A stretch of DNA of 15,459 nucleotides. It comes from Flavobacterium sp. GTDB lineage: Bacteria; Bacteroidota; Bacteroidia; Flavobacteriales; Flavobacteriaceae. Position 1 is the first letter of the stretch. Each line of letters begins with the position of its first letter. The notes beneath the pieces are model-generated. The model searched no databases and had not been told where the DNA came from. It saw only the letters and a list, made by a program, of their open reading frames with translations. The stretch is from assembly GCA_030682755.1 (NCBI GenBank), contig JAUXNR010000057.1, positions 1 to 15,459 on the forward strand. Direction: 5' to 3'. Both the position numbers and the translations under genes were made by a program. Of this stretch, positions 1-7,732 are shown piece by piece.

Positions 1-333
1 TGTTCCTATAAAACCCTCCCACCACTCTACTTTCTCAACACATAACACATTTATACGACGTTTGTTTAGAAATGGCTATTTCTCAACCTTCAAAATGGTT
101 TTGTTCGGGATTTGTTTGGGATTTGTTCGAACCGTCTTCGGAAAAAGGGTGTGTTTTCCGAACAATTACCGAACAACTACCGAACAAATGTGGACGAAAA
201 CCCCAAAAAACAGTAGTCGGTTCCATTCACTATACCTTTACCAAAAGCCTTGTAAAACACTGATTTTAATGGGTTTTGTATTTAACTGTGGTAGTAAATG
301 CTTCTCTTTAGCCTAAATAAATCTTAACACCTC
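1..333. other. Left-edge region without a convincing gene
   Basis: Open frames exist here (for example 62-316 and 72-263), but they run through the 11-bp repeat array, overlap each other in different frames, encode no recognisable domain and have no promoter that I can see. The remaining sequence shows no tRNA-like cloverleaf and no integrase-like frame. I regard the stretch as intergenic, with the repeat array as its only structured element. Confidence 0.55.
101..190. repeat. Symmetric array of six 11-bp repeats
   Basis: Three copies of TTGTT[C/T]G[G/A] begin at 101, 112 and 123, exactly 11 bp apart. Three inverted copies of CCGAACAA begin at 158, 169 and 180, also exactly 11 bp apart. The copies pair off around one centre of symmetry at position 144. 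As RNA, 101-130 could fold on 158-187 with about three quarters of positions matched. The spacer also holds a small hairpin (CGGAAAA at 139-145 with TTTTCCG at 154-160). An 11-bp period is about one helical turn, which suits a multi-site protein-binding array, but no binding protein is identified here. Confidence 0.7.
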
Positions 334-362
334 TTGTCCTTCTTTGAATTTTAGTAATTTTG
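334..362 (+). promoter_or_regulatory. Bacteroidota-type promoter for the OstA-like gene
   Basis: TTG at 334-336, an 18-bp spacer and TAATTTTG at 355-362 match the Flavobacterium consensus TTG-N17-23-TAnnTTTG in full. Transcription would begin near 367-369. This lies downstream of the TTG at 344, so it argues that translation begins at the TTG at 377. Confidence 0.6.
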
Positions 363-376
363 ACAAAAATTTAGAT

Positions 377-2020
377 TTGAAAAAGCTTCTTTTATTACTT
401 CTAATGCTCTCCGGGTTTCAAAATGCCATTGCTCAACAAGCAAAAAAAATCATTGTTGAATACTCTGAGTTTTTTAATGTTGATCAAACCGAAGTTCCTG
501 ATGCTGTTTTGTTATATGGAAATGTTCGTGTTTTTCATGATGGAATTACCATGTATTGCAACAAAGCCTATTGGTTTCAAAAAGAAAACTACATCAAAGC
601 TTTTGGTGATGTTCGGATGGTGCAAGGTGATACCATCACCATGACCAGCACTTATGCAGAATACAATGGCGAAAACAAGCAGGCTTATGCTTCCGGAAAT
701 GTGATTATGACTTCTCCGAGTTCTACTTTAAAATCGGAAGTTGTAAACTTTGACCGGAATTCACAACAAGCTTTTTACAGAACGGGTGGCACTATCAACG
801 ATAAAGAAAATGTGTTAGTCAGTCAAGCCGGGACCTATATTGTTCAACGAAAAATGTACCAGTTTAGAAATGCCGTTACCATTACCAATCCGAAATATGT
901 CATCAAAACCAATCATTTGGATTATTATGAAAATGTGGGACATGCCTATTTATTTGGGCCATCCACCATTACGAGTGATGAAAATTATATCTATACCGAA
1001 AAAGGATTTTATGACACCAAGAGGAATTTTTCGCATTTTGTAAAAAATTCTTATATCAAATACAACAACCGATTGATTGAAGGCGACAGTTTGTATTATG
1101 ACCGAAACAGAGAGTTTGCCTCAGCAACCCGAAATGTAAAAGTGACGGATTCTGTTAACAATAGCATTGTGAAAGGCCATTATGGCGAAGTATATCGCTT
1201 GAAAGATTCTTTAATGATGACCCACAAAGCTGTTGCCATGACTTTGGTTGAAACCGACACGTTGTATGTGCATGGCAAAAAATTAATTGTTACCGGGAAA
1301 CCGGAAAACCGAGTTGTCAGAGCCTTTCCAAACGTTCGGTTTTATAAGACGGACATGAGCGGAAAATGTGATTCGCTCCGATCTGAAGAAAAAATAGGCA
1401 TTACCAAACTCATTGGCAGGCCCGTATTGTGGAATTATGACAATCAAATGACAGGCGATGTCATGCATTTGATTTCCAATAAAGAAACGGAAAAACTCGA
1501 TTCTTTAAAAGTATTGAACAACACGTTTATTGCGTCAAAAGACACGATTGGGACAGGCTACAATCAGGTGAAAGGTCAAAATCTTTATGGAAAATTCAGA
1601 GATAATAAATTATATGAAGTGGATGTTGTTAAAAACACCGAAGTGATTTATTACATGAGAAACGACGAGCAGGAATTGATTGGAATCAATAAAAGTGCTT
1701 GTAGTAGCATCAACATGACTTTAGACGGAAACGCCATTGACACCATTACCTTTTTTACGCAAGTGGATGGTGATATTTATCCCGAATCTGAACTCCCAGA
1801 AAATGCCCGAAAATTAAGAGGCTTTATTTGGCGGGGTGACGAACGGATTCTCACGAAAGACGATATCTTTCCTGAAGAAGAAAAAGAATATGATCTTCAA
1901 ATGAAAAAAGAGACAGAAGCCGATAAATTAAAAGAAGACACGCCTTTAGAAGTGCGAAAAGAAACCTTAGAAGTTGAAGTAGAAGAAAAAAAGAAAAATA
2001 GTCAGAAGACAAAGATTTAA
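377..2020 (+). CDS. OstA/LptA-like periplasmic protein (LPS transport family)
   Basis: Residue numbers count from the TTG at 377, giving 547 residues. Residues 1-19 form a textbook signal peptide: two lysines, a run of leucines, then A-I-A before a Gln-rich mature start. The rest, to about residue 490, is a succession of short beta-rich units with repeated phrases such as LLYGNVRVFHDG, AFGDVRM and YASGNVIM, typical of OstA_N/LptA jellyroll repeats that bind lipid A acyl chains in the periplasm. There is no LptD-like C-terminal barrel; the last 60 or so residues are highly charged and low in complexity. The frame stays open to a TTG at 344, but a consensus promoter covers 334-362, so I prefer 377. 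The aminotransferase follows 41 bp later and may be cotranscribed. The family is clear; a role in LPS export is inferred. Confidence 0.82.
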   Translation: MKKLLLLLLMLSGFQNAIAQQAKKIIVEYSEFFNVDQTEVPDAVLLYGNVRVFHDGITMYCNKAYWFQKENYIKAFGDVRMVQGDTITMTSTYAEYNGENKQAYASGNVIMTSPSSTLKSEVVNFDRNSQQAFYRTGGTINDKENVLVSQAGTYIVQRKMYQFRNAVTITNPKYVIKTNHLDYYENVGHAYLFGPSTITSDENYIYTEKGFYDTKRNFSHFVKNSYIKYNNRLIEGDSLYYDRNREFASATRNVKVTDSVNNSIVKGHYGEVYRLKDSLMMTHKAVAMTLVETDTLYVHGKKLIVTGKPENRVVRAFPNVRFYKTDMSGKCDSLRSEEKIGITKLIGRPVLWNYDNQMTGDVMHLISNKETEKLDSLKVLNNTFIASKDTIGTGYNQVKGQNLYGKFRDNKLYEVDVVKNTEVIYYMRNDEQELIGINKSACSSINMTLDGNAIDTITFFTQVDGDIYPESELPENARKLRGFIWRGDERILTKDDIFPEEEKEYDLQMKKETEADKLKEDTPLEVRKETLEVEVEEKKKNSQKTKI

Positions 2021-2036
2021 GTTTTACACTCTTTTA

Positions 2037-2055
2037 CCGATTACCTTTTACCATT
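2037..2055 (+). repeat. Intergenic 19-mer, copy 1
   Basis: CCGATTACCTTTTACCATT lies just upstream of the aminotransferase start. A second copy differing at 2 of 19 positions lies just after the same gene at 3266-3284. Nothing further is recognised. Confidence 0.35.
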
Positions 2056-2061
2056 ACAAAA

Positions 2062-3249
2062 ATGAAAGAAGACTTTCTGAAATATCAAGCCCAAACCTCA
2101 CCTTATCCTTTGGCTATGGAGGTTTCCCATGCAAAGGGTTCTTATATTGATGATACTAACGGAAAAAAATATTTGGATTTTGTGGCCGGAGTTTCCGCTT
2201 GTAGTTTAGGACATCAACACCCTAGGGTAAATCAAGCCATTAAAGACCAATTGGATAAATATTCACACGTTATGGTTTATGGGGAATATGCCCAAAATCC
2301 GGCTGTTGAATTTTGCAAACTATTGGCCCATTACATGCCTGAGCCTTTAAAAAAGACCTATCTTGTAAATTCCGGAACAGAAGCAACAGAAGGAGCTTTG
2401 AAATTAGCCCGAAGAGTTACCGGACGAAGTCAATTTATCTCCTGTCACAATGCGTATCATGGCAACACTATGGGTTCTATGAGCGTGATGGGCTTTGAAG
2501 AACGAAAACAAGCTTTTCGTCCGTTACTGCCCGATGTTGATTTTATCACATTCAATAACGGAGAAGATATTGCAAAAATAACGACCAAAACAGCCGCAAT
2601 CATTTTAGAAAGCATTCAAGGCGGTGCCGGATTTATTCAGCCTGAAAACGGCTTTTTAACAAAAGTAAAAGAACGTTGTGAGGAAGTGGGTGCCCTTTTA
2701 ATTATTGATGAAATTCAACCCGGCTTTGGCAGAACCGGAAAATTATTTGGTTTTGAAAACTACAATGTCATTCCTGACGTAGTTATTATGGGAAAAGGAA
2801 TGGGCGGTGGCATGCCGGTTGGAGCTTTTACAGCCAAGTCTGAATACATGGATTTGTTGAGTGACAATCCGAAATTAGGACACATCACCACTTTTGGCGG
2901 ACATCCTGTCATAGCGGCAGCCTGCTTGGCCACCTTGCGTGAAATCACAGCAACCGACCTTATTTCACAGACTTTGGTTAAAGAAAAACTGTTTCGTGAA
3001 CTTTTGGTTCATCCTGTGATTAAAGAAGTTAGAGGAAAAGGCTTAATGTTGGCGGCCATGGTTGAAACACCGGAAATTACTAACGAAGTAATTTTTAAAT
3101 GCCAGGATAAAGGTTTGATTTTATTTTGGTTATTGTTTGAAGGAAGAGCCATCCGAATTACACCACCACTAACCATTTCTGAAGAAGAAATTAAAGAAGG
3201 TTGTGCAATCATTTTGGAAGCGTTGGAGGAGATTTATTATAAAAAATAA
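2062..3249 (+). CDS. Class III PLP-dependent aminotransferase
   Basis: The 395-residue protein is full length for the acetylornithine/ornithine/4-aminobutyrate aminotransferase group (fold type I). Visible landmarks are the phosphate-binding S-G-T at 104-106, the aromatic stacking region Y-H-G at 132-134, D216 in DEIQ that holds the pyridine nitrogen, K245 in MGKGMGGG as the Schiff-base lysine, and T277 in TTFGG contributing to the phosphate site. The N-terminal GVSACSLGHQHP is also typical. It is probably cytosolic and dimeric. It lies 41 bp after the OstA-like gene with no terminator or arginine-pathway gene nearby, so context does not fix the amino donor. Databases would probably call it an aspartate aminotransferase family protein. 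The family is certain, the substrate is not. Confidence 0.9.
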   Translation: MKEDFLKYQAQTSPYPLAMEVSHAKGSYIDDTNGKKYLDFVAGVSACSLGHQHPRVNQAIKDQLDKYSHVMVYGEYAQNPAVEFCKLLAHYMPEPLKKTYLVNSGTEATEGALKLARRVTGRSQFISCHNAYHGNTMGSMSVMGFEERKQAFRPLLPDVDFITFNNGEDIAKITTKTAAIILESIQGGAGFIQPENGFLTKVKERCEEVGALLIIDEIQPGFGRTGKLFGFENYNVIPDVVIMGKGMGGGMPVGAFTAKSEYMDLLSDNPKLGHITTFGGHPVIAAACLATLREITATDLISQTLVKEKLFRELLVHPVIKEVRGKGLMLAAMVETPEITNEVIFKCQDKGLILFWLLFEGRAIRITPPLTISEEEIKEGCAIILEALEEIYYKK

Positions 3250-3265
3250 TATCACAAACCCGTCT

Positions 3266-3284
3266 CCGATTACCATTAACCATT
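3266..3284 (+). repeat. Intergenic 19-mer, copy 2
   Basis: CCGATTACCATTAACCATT matches the copy at 2037-2055 at 17 of 19 positions, so the pair brackets the aminotransferase gene. The AT-rich composition makes chance similarity possible. Confidence 0.35.
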
Positions 3285-3351
3285 TATCAAAAAAAATTGT
3301 TAATTAAATTGTTTACAACATATCCTTTTTTTCCAATTTTCAATTACATCC

Positions 3352-3380
3352 TTGACTAATTTTAGAAAAGGATAATTTTA
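3352..3380 (+). promoter_or_regulatory. Candidate promoter for the TPR gene
   Basis: TTG at 3352-3354, an 18-bp spacer and TAATTTTA at 3373-3380 (7 of 8 to TAnnTTTG). Transcription would start near 3385, leaving a very short leader before the ATG at 3393. The final A in place of G weakens the match. Confidence 0.4.
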
Positions 3381-3392
3381 AAAATACTGAGT

Positions 3393-4790
3393 ATGCATTT
3401 AAGTCACGAAGAAGACGATTACAACGTATCCCTATCCAAGTTCGAATCAATGTTAAAGACGAACAAAGTTCTCTTTTTTGATTCTGAAGAGTTTGAAGAT
3501 ATCATTCTTCATTATTTGGATATGGGCAAGGCATCTCTGGCAAAAAAGGCCTTAAAATTAGCTCTCGAACAACATCCCAAATCTACCGGTTTAAAATTGG
3601 TACACATTGAAATGTTGATTTATGACGACAAACTCGATTTGGCAGAAAAAATGCTCAATGAATTGTATGCCATCGAGCCTCACAACGAAGAAATTTACAT
3701 TCAAAAAGCTAACATTTTCTCGAAAAGAGACCAACATGAGTTAGCAATCAAAGAACTTGAAAAAGCATTAGAATTTACAGAAGATTATGCCGATGTCTAT
3801 AATTTAATGGGAATGGAATACCTGTTTCTTGACAATTTAGAAATGGCAAAACAGAATTTTATTTTATGTCTTGAAGACGATTTTGAAGACCAATCGGCTC
3901 TTTATAATGTGGTATATTGTTTTGAATTTTTAGACCAACATAAAGAGGCTATAGCTTTCTTAAATCAATACATTGATAAAAATCCGTATAGTGAGATTGC
4001 ATGGCACCAACAAGGTCGTTTGAGTTACATCATCAAAGATTATGAAAACGCATTGCGTAGTTTTGATTATGCCACGCTGATTGACGATTTTTTCATTGGA
4101 GCTCACATGGAAAAAGGAAAGGCTTTAGAGAAGTTAAAACGGTATCAAGAAGCCATTGAAAGCTATGAACACACAATTACATTGGAAGATCCAACTTCCT
4201 ATGCCTTATTGCGAATTGGCAAATGTCATGAAAAATTAGGCAATAAAGCTGAAGCTTTAAAATATTACAACAAAACCGTTCATGAAGATCCGCTTTTGGA
4301 TAAAGGTTGGATTGCGATTACAGACTTTTACATTCGTCAAAAAAATTATCAAAAAGCGTTGTTTTTTGTAAACAAAGCCATTGCGATTGATAATGAAAAC
4401 CAATTGTATTGGAAGCGATATGCAACGATAAACCGTCAAATGAATTTCTATGAAGAAGCGGAATACGGTTATAGAAAAGCCGTAGAATTTGGCGATTATG
4501 ATTTAGACACTTGGTTGTTTTGGGTTGACATTATGCAATTTTTAGGAGAATTTGACAGTGCCATTCAAACCTTAGTACAAGCTTCTGAATACTTTCCGGA
4601 CTCGTTTGAAGTTGAATACCGATTGGCCGGAATCCATTATATGTTGCAAAATACAACCAAAGGAAAATTCCATTTGACCAATGCATTGCGTTTGAGTTCA
4701 GAAAACGTGAGTTTGTTAGAAGAATTATTCCCTGTAATTTGGAGTAAAAAAATAGTTCAAAATGTGATAACCAAACATTTAAAAACTTAA
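3393..4790 (+). CDS. Tetratricopeptide repeat (TPR) protein
   Basis: The 465-residue protein is almost entirely helical repeats of about 34 residues, with TPR-type W/Y, L, G/A-Y and A-[IL] positions recurring from about residue 33 to 438. Examples are NLMGMEYLFLDNLEMAKQNF (136-155), GRLSYIIKDYENALRSF (208-224), GKALEKLKRYQEAIESY (242-258) and RIGKCHEKLGNKAEALKYY (274-292). I count roughly eleven repeats. There is no signal peptide or membrane segment, so a cytosolic scaffold is most likely. It begins with an acidic segment (HEEDDY). No enzymatic domain is fused to it. TPRs bind protein partners; the partner is unknown, and the neighbours (aminotransferase, DUF368 genes) do not name one. A strong terminator follows, so this gene closes the first block. 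Confidence 0.88.
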   Translation: MHLSHEEDDYNVSLSKFESMLKTNKVLFFDSEEFEDIILHYLDMGKASLAKKALKLALEQHPKSTGLKLVHIEMLIYDDKLDLAEKMLNELYAIEPHNEEIYIQKANIFSKRDQHELAIKELEKALEFTEDYADVYNLMGMEYLFLDNLEMAKQNFILCLEDDFEDQSALYNVVYCFEFLDQHKEAIAFLNQYIDKNPYSEIAWHQQGRLSYIIKDYENALRSFDYATLIDDFFIGAHMEKGKALEKLKRYQEAIESYEHTITLEDPTSYALLRIGKCHEKLGNKAEALKYYNKTVHEDPLLDKGWIAITDFYIRQKNYQKALFFVNKAIAIDNENQLYWKRYATINRQMNFYEEAEYGYRKAVEFGDYDLDTWLFWVDIMQFLGEFDSAIQTLVQASEYFPDSFEVEYRLAGIHYMLQNTTKGKFHLTNALRLSSENVSLLEELFPVIWSKKIVQNVITKHLKT

Positions 4791-4829
4791 GTTATATTTC
4801 TAAAATTTTTACAAATTTTTCCCTAATTT

Positions 4830-4862
4830 GCGTTCCGTTCTAAAAGCGGAACGCTTTTTTTT
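4830..4862 (+). terminator. Strong intrinsic terminator after the TPR gene
   Basis: GCGTTCCG (4830-4837) pairs perfectly with CGGAACGC (4847-4854) and is followed by eight T residues (4855-4862). The T tract ends directly at the ATG of the next gene (4863). It reads as a rho-independent terminator, but it also occupies the whole leader of the downstream DUF368 gene. Confidence 0.85.
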
Positions 4863-5828
4863 ATGAGAAAATTATTTCCCGATTATTTTTTAATAACCCT
4901 CAAAGGAATTGCCATGGGAGCTGCCGATGTTGTTCCGGGAGTTTCAGGAGGAACCATCGCATTTATTTCAGGTATTTATCAAGAACTTATTGATTCCATT
5001 AATAAAGTGGACTTCAGTTTTTTTTCGTCATGGAAAAAAAACGGGTTTAAAATTGCTTGGCAACAAATCAATGGTAGTTTTTTATTGGCTCTGGTTTCCG
5101 GAATTGCAATAAGTGTTTTATCCCTTTCAAAATTAATCACTTATTTATTGGCCAATCAACCCATATTGGTCTGGTCCTTTTTCTTCGGACTGGTTGTGGC
5201 CAGTATTTATTTTGTGGGAAAACAAATAACAAAGTATTCAATTCCCGTTGTGATTACATTCCTTATCGGCACACTACTCTCCTACTTTATCACGATTGCC
5301 AACCCAATTACATCACCTGAGAGTTATCCTTATTTGTTTTTATCCGGTTTTATTGCCATCATCGCCATGATTCTTCCGGGTGTTTCAGGAGCTTTCATTC
5401 TTTTACTGATGGGTTCTTATGCTGTGGCAATCGGTACAATCAATCAGTTTAGAGAAGCTATTTTGTCTTTGAATATGGAATTGTTGTGGCAAGCCATTTT
5501 AAAACTCGGAACATTTGCGTTAGGAGCACTTTTAGGTTTAAAATTGTTTTCTAAAGTTTTGCATTGGATGTTTGACAATTACAGAAACATCACCTTATCG
5601 TTATTAACAGGTTTTATGCTTGGTTCATTGAACAAAGTCTGGCCCTGGAAAAAAGTGCTTGAAACACGAATTGATTCGCATGGCAATGAGGTTCCGTTTT
5701 TGGAGAAAAGCATTTTACCGCAGTATTTTGAAGGAGATAATTTATTAAGTTTCGCTATACTTTTTATGATTGTTGGTTTTTTAACTATCTTTATTATTGA
5801 AAAAATAGCCATTAAATTTTCAAAATAA
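4863..5828 (+). CDS. DUF368 membrane protein, copy 1 (candidate undecaprenyl-phosphate translocase, PopT-like)
   Basis: This 321-residue polytopic protein has the DUF368 hallmark twice, as expected for an internally duplicated transporter fold: KGIAMGAADVVPGVSGGT (14-31) and a second PGVSG at 172-176. About eight hydrophobic segments are visible. DUF368 members were reported in 2023 as translocases that return undecaprenyl phosphate across the cytoplasmic membrane for reuse in cell-wall and glycan synthesis (PopT); applying that here is inference by family. The first Met is kept because the next one (Met18) would remove the first conserved motif. It is the first gene of a tight operon: its TAA is immediately followed by the ATG of copy 2. 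A terminator-like hairpin lies directly before the start codon, leaving no normal leader for a ribosome arriving from upstream transcription. Confidence 0.88.
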   Translation: MRKLFPDYFLITLKGIAMGAADVVPGVSGGTIAFISGIYQELIDSINKVDFSFFSSWKKNGFKIAWQQINGSFLLALVSGIAISVLSLSKLITYLLANQPILVWSFFFGLVVASIYFVGKQITKYSIPVVITFLIGTLLSYFITIANPITSPESYPYLFLSGFIAIIAMILPGVSGAFILLLMGSYAVAIGTINQFREAILSLNMELLWQAILKLGTFALGALLGLKLFSKVLHWMFDNYRNITLSLLTGFMLGSLNKVWPWKKVLETRIDSHGNEVPFLEKSILPQYFEGDNLLSFAILFMIVGFLTIFIIEKIAIKFSK

Positions 5829-6842
5829 ATGCAAACTCAAAGAAGTTTCACCGACAAAATATTCTTAGTCCTGAAAGGAATTGCTATGGGACTTGCCAAT
5901 AAAATTCCCGGAGTTTCAGGAGGTGTTGTTGCTTTTGTTGCGGGTTTTTATGAAGAGTTTATTCACTCCTTTAAACGCATAAATAAAACTGCACTTAAGT
6001 TTTTAATTGCCGGAAGATTCAAAAGTTTATACCGCTACATCAACGGAACTTTTTTGTTTTTGTTAATTCTGGGCATGGTCATTAGCTTTTTTAGTGTTTC
6101 AAAAATTCTGGACTTCCTTTTGGCCCGATATGAAATTCAAGTTTGGTCTTGTTTTTTTGGGATGATTATCGGTTCCATTTATTACATCAATAAAGATTTT
6201 GAAGGAAACTGGAGTAAGAGTTCTAAAACTGCCTTAATTATTGGTTCGCTACTGGGTATCGGCATTAGCTTTTTTGACCCGGCAACAGAAAATTCAAATC
6301 TGCTTTTTGTTTTTCTTTGTGGCATTATCAGTGTTTCAGGAATGACTTTACCCGGACTTTCGGGATCATTCATCATGATGTTAATGGGTAATTATGTTCT
6401 ATTGTTGGTAGATTCCGTTAATTCACTTTATGATACCATTGCAGAACTACTTACCGGAGATTTTAGTTTTATAGATAATCCGTCAAGAATACATCTTTTA
6501 AAAGTTTTATTTTGCTTCACGTTGGGCTCTTTAACCGGTTTGGTTACCTTTTCGAACCTTCTGAGCTATTTGATCAAACACTTTAAAAAAATAACTTACG
6601 CTTCAATTCTTGGGTTTATTATCGGTTCATTAGGCGTTGTTTGGCCTTGGAAACACAAAGTATTTTTAAAAGTGGGTGACAATTTTGTTTTAGACAGAAA
6701 CGGGAATCAAATTGTAGCCACCTACAAACGTTATTTTCCTGATTTTTCAGCAGATACGATTTGGGCAGTTTTTTATATAGGAATTGGAATCTTAATTGTT
6801 TTAAGTTTAGAATGGTATGGAAATAGAACCAACAAAAAATAG
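5829..6842 (+). CDS. DUF368 membrane protein, copy 2 (diverged paralog)
   Basis: This 337-residue polytopic protein is homologous to its upstream neighbour along its length: KGIAMG at 16-21, PGVSGG at 27-32, a second motif PGLSGS at 175-180, and a shared VWPWK near the C-terminal extramembrane loop. It differs at two notable places. Copy 1 has A-D-V-V before the first PGVSGG, whereas copy 2 has A-N-K-I, so the conserved Asp is lost. The second motif has PGLSGS instead of PGVSGA. The start abuts the stop of copy 1 with no gap, and aroE begins inside its last 26 bases, so the three genes are surely cotranscribed. It may be a second translocase, a partner subunit, or a paralog for a different polyprenyl or lipid substrate; the sequence alone cannot decide. 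Confidence 0.87.
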   Translation: MQTQRSFTDKIFLVLKGIAMGLANKIPGVSGGVVAFVAGFYEEFIHSFKRINKTALKFLIAGRFKSLYRYINGTFLFLLILGMVISFFSVSKILDFLLARYEIQVWSCFFGMIIGSIYYINKDFEGNWSKSSKTALIIGSLLGIGISFFDPATENSNLLFVFLCGIISVSGMTLPGLSGSFIMMLMGNYVLLLVDSVNSLYDTIAELLTGDFSFIDNPSRIHLLKVLFCFTLGSLTGLVTFSNLLSYLIKHFKKITYASILGFIIGSLGVVWPWKHKVFLKVGDNFVLDRNGNQIVATYKRYFPDFSADTIWAVFYIGIGILIVLSLEWYGNRTNKK

Positions 6843-7575
6843 AGTATTTGGCCTGATTGGGAAAAACATTTCTTATTCCTTTTCAAAAAAATATTTTACT
6901 GAAAAATTCGAAAAAGAAGGCTATTCCAATTGTATTTTTGAGAATTTTGATTTGGCTTCCATTGCTCAATTTCCAAAATTATTGCGTGACCATCCAAACA
7001 TTAGTGGTCTAAATGTCACTATTCCATATAAAGAAAAAATCATTCCTTATTTGGATAAACTATCAAAAAAAGCGACCAAAATAGGAGCTGTGAATTGTAT
7101 TAAAATTACAAAATCAGGAAGATTAAAAGGGTACAATACAGACTATTATGGTTTTAAAAAAGCACTTCAACCGCTTTTAAAACCGCATCACCAAAAAGCT
7201 CTCATTCTTGGAACAGGAGGAGCTTCAAAAGCTGTGGCCTTTGCTTTAGATGAACTCGGGATTTTATACACTTTTGTGTCAAGAAGTAAAAAAGAAAACA
7301 GTTTGGATTATAAATTTTTAAATGCCACAACATTTGACAATTATCAAATCATCATCAATTGTACACCTCTAGGCACTTTTCCGAATACAGAGGATTTCCC
7401 TCCTATTCCGTATGACTATTTTACGGAAGATCATATTGCATTTGATTTAATTTACAATCCGGAAGAAACCGAATTTTTAAAAAAAGCAAAAGCAAAAGGT
7501 AGCACGATTAAAAACGGTTATGAAATGCTGCTTTTGCAAGCTGAAAAAGGTTGGAAAACTTGGAATAATTTATAA
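6817..7575 (+). CDS. aroE: Shikimate dehydrogenase (NADP+)
   Basis: The 252-residue enzyme reduces 3-dehydroshikimate to shikimate in chorismate synthesis, in the cytosol. Landmarks appear in family order: YSFS at 20-23 (substrate-binding serines S21 and S23), NVTIPYK at 66-72 with K72 in the catalytic-lysine position, GYNTDYYG at 105-112 with the catalytic Asp D109, the NADP loop GTGGASKA at 132-139, INCTPLG at 180-186, and the late Q241 in MLLLQAEKGW. The usual SxSP-xx-HN is SFSKKYF here, a departure I believe recurs in Bacteroidota. It is slightly short compared with E. coli AroE (272). The ATG lies within the end of the second DUF368 gene (26-bp overlap), and no other in-frame Met exists near the N terminus, so translational coupling is likely. 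Confidence 0.93.
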   Translation: MEIEPTKNRVFGLIGKNISYSFSKKYFTEKFEKEGYSNCIFENFDLASIAQFPKLLRDHPNISGLNVTIPYKEKIIPYLDKLSKKATKIGAVNCIKITKSGRLKGYNTDYYGFKKALQPLLKPHHQKALILGTGGASKAVAFALDELGILYTFVSRSKKENSLDYKFLNATTFDNYQIIINCTPLGTFPNTEDFPPIPYDYFTEDHIAFDLIYNPEETEFLKKAKAKGSTIKNGYEMLLLQAEKGWKTWNNL

Positions 7576-7617
7576 TATCCCCCTCTTTTGTAATAGATTA
7601 CATTACTTTGTAATTTA

Positions 7618-7643
7618 AAAAACAATAGTGTTTTTATCGTTTT
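7618..7643 (+). terminator. Weak terminator-like hairpin after aroE
   Basis: AAAAACA (7618-7624) can pair with TGTTTTT (7629-7635) around a 4-base loop and is followed shortly by a seven-T run. The stem has only one G-C pair, so termination here would be weak. Confidence 0.25.
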
Positions 7644-7667
7644 TTTACGTTTATATAACATGATTCC

Positions 7668-7698
7668 TTTGAATTTTGCTTGGCGTTTAGTATCTTTC
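7668..7698 (+). promoter_or_regulatory. Promoter of the DUF349 gene
   Basis: TTTG at 7668-7671, a 19-bp spacer and TATCTTTC at 7691-7698 (7 of 8 to TAnnTTTG). The expected transcription start near 7703 leaves a leader of about 30 bases before the ATG at 7733. Together with the terminator at 9821-9853 it makes this gene a single-gene transcription unit. Confidence 0.55.
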
Positions 7699-7732
7699 GC
7701 TCCTATTTTTATAAACCTTACACATTAGTAGA

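Noticed and set aside
62..316. Open frame of 84 codons and an overlapping 63-codon frame
   Set aside because: Both pass through the 11-bp repeat array, whose period is not a multiple of three, and show no domain, promoter or coding-like composition.
344..376. Longer N terminus of the OstA-like protein
   Set aside because: A consensus promoter covers 334-362, and the signal peptide starts naturally at the TTG at 377.
4863..4913. Met18 as an alternative start for DUF368 copy 1
   Set aside because: It would delete the conserved KGIAMG segment that is also present in copy 2.
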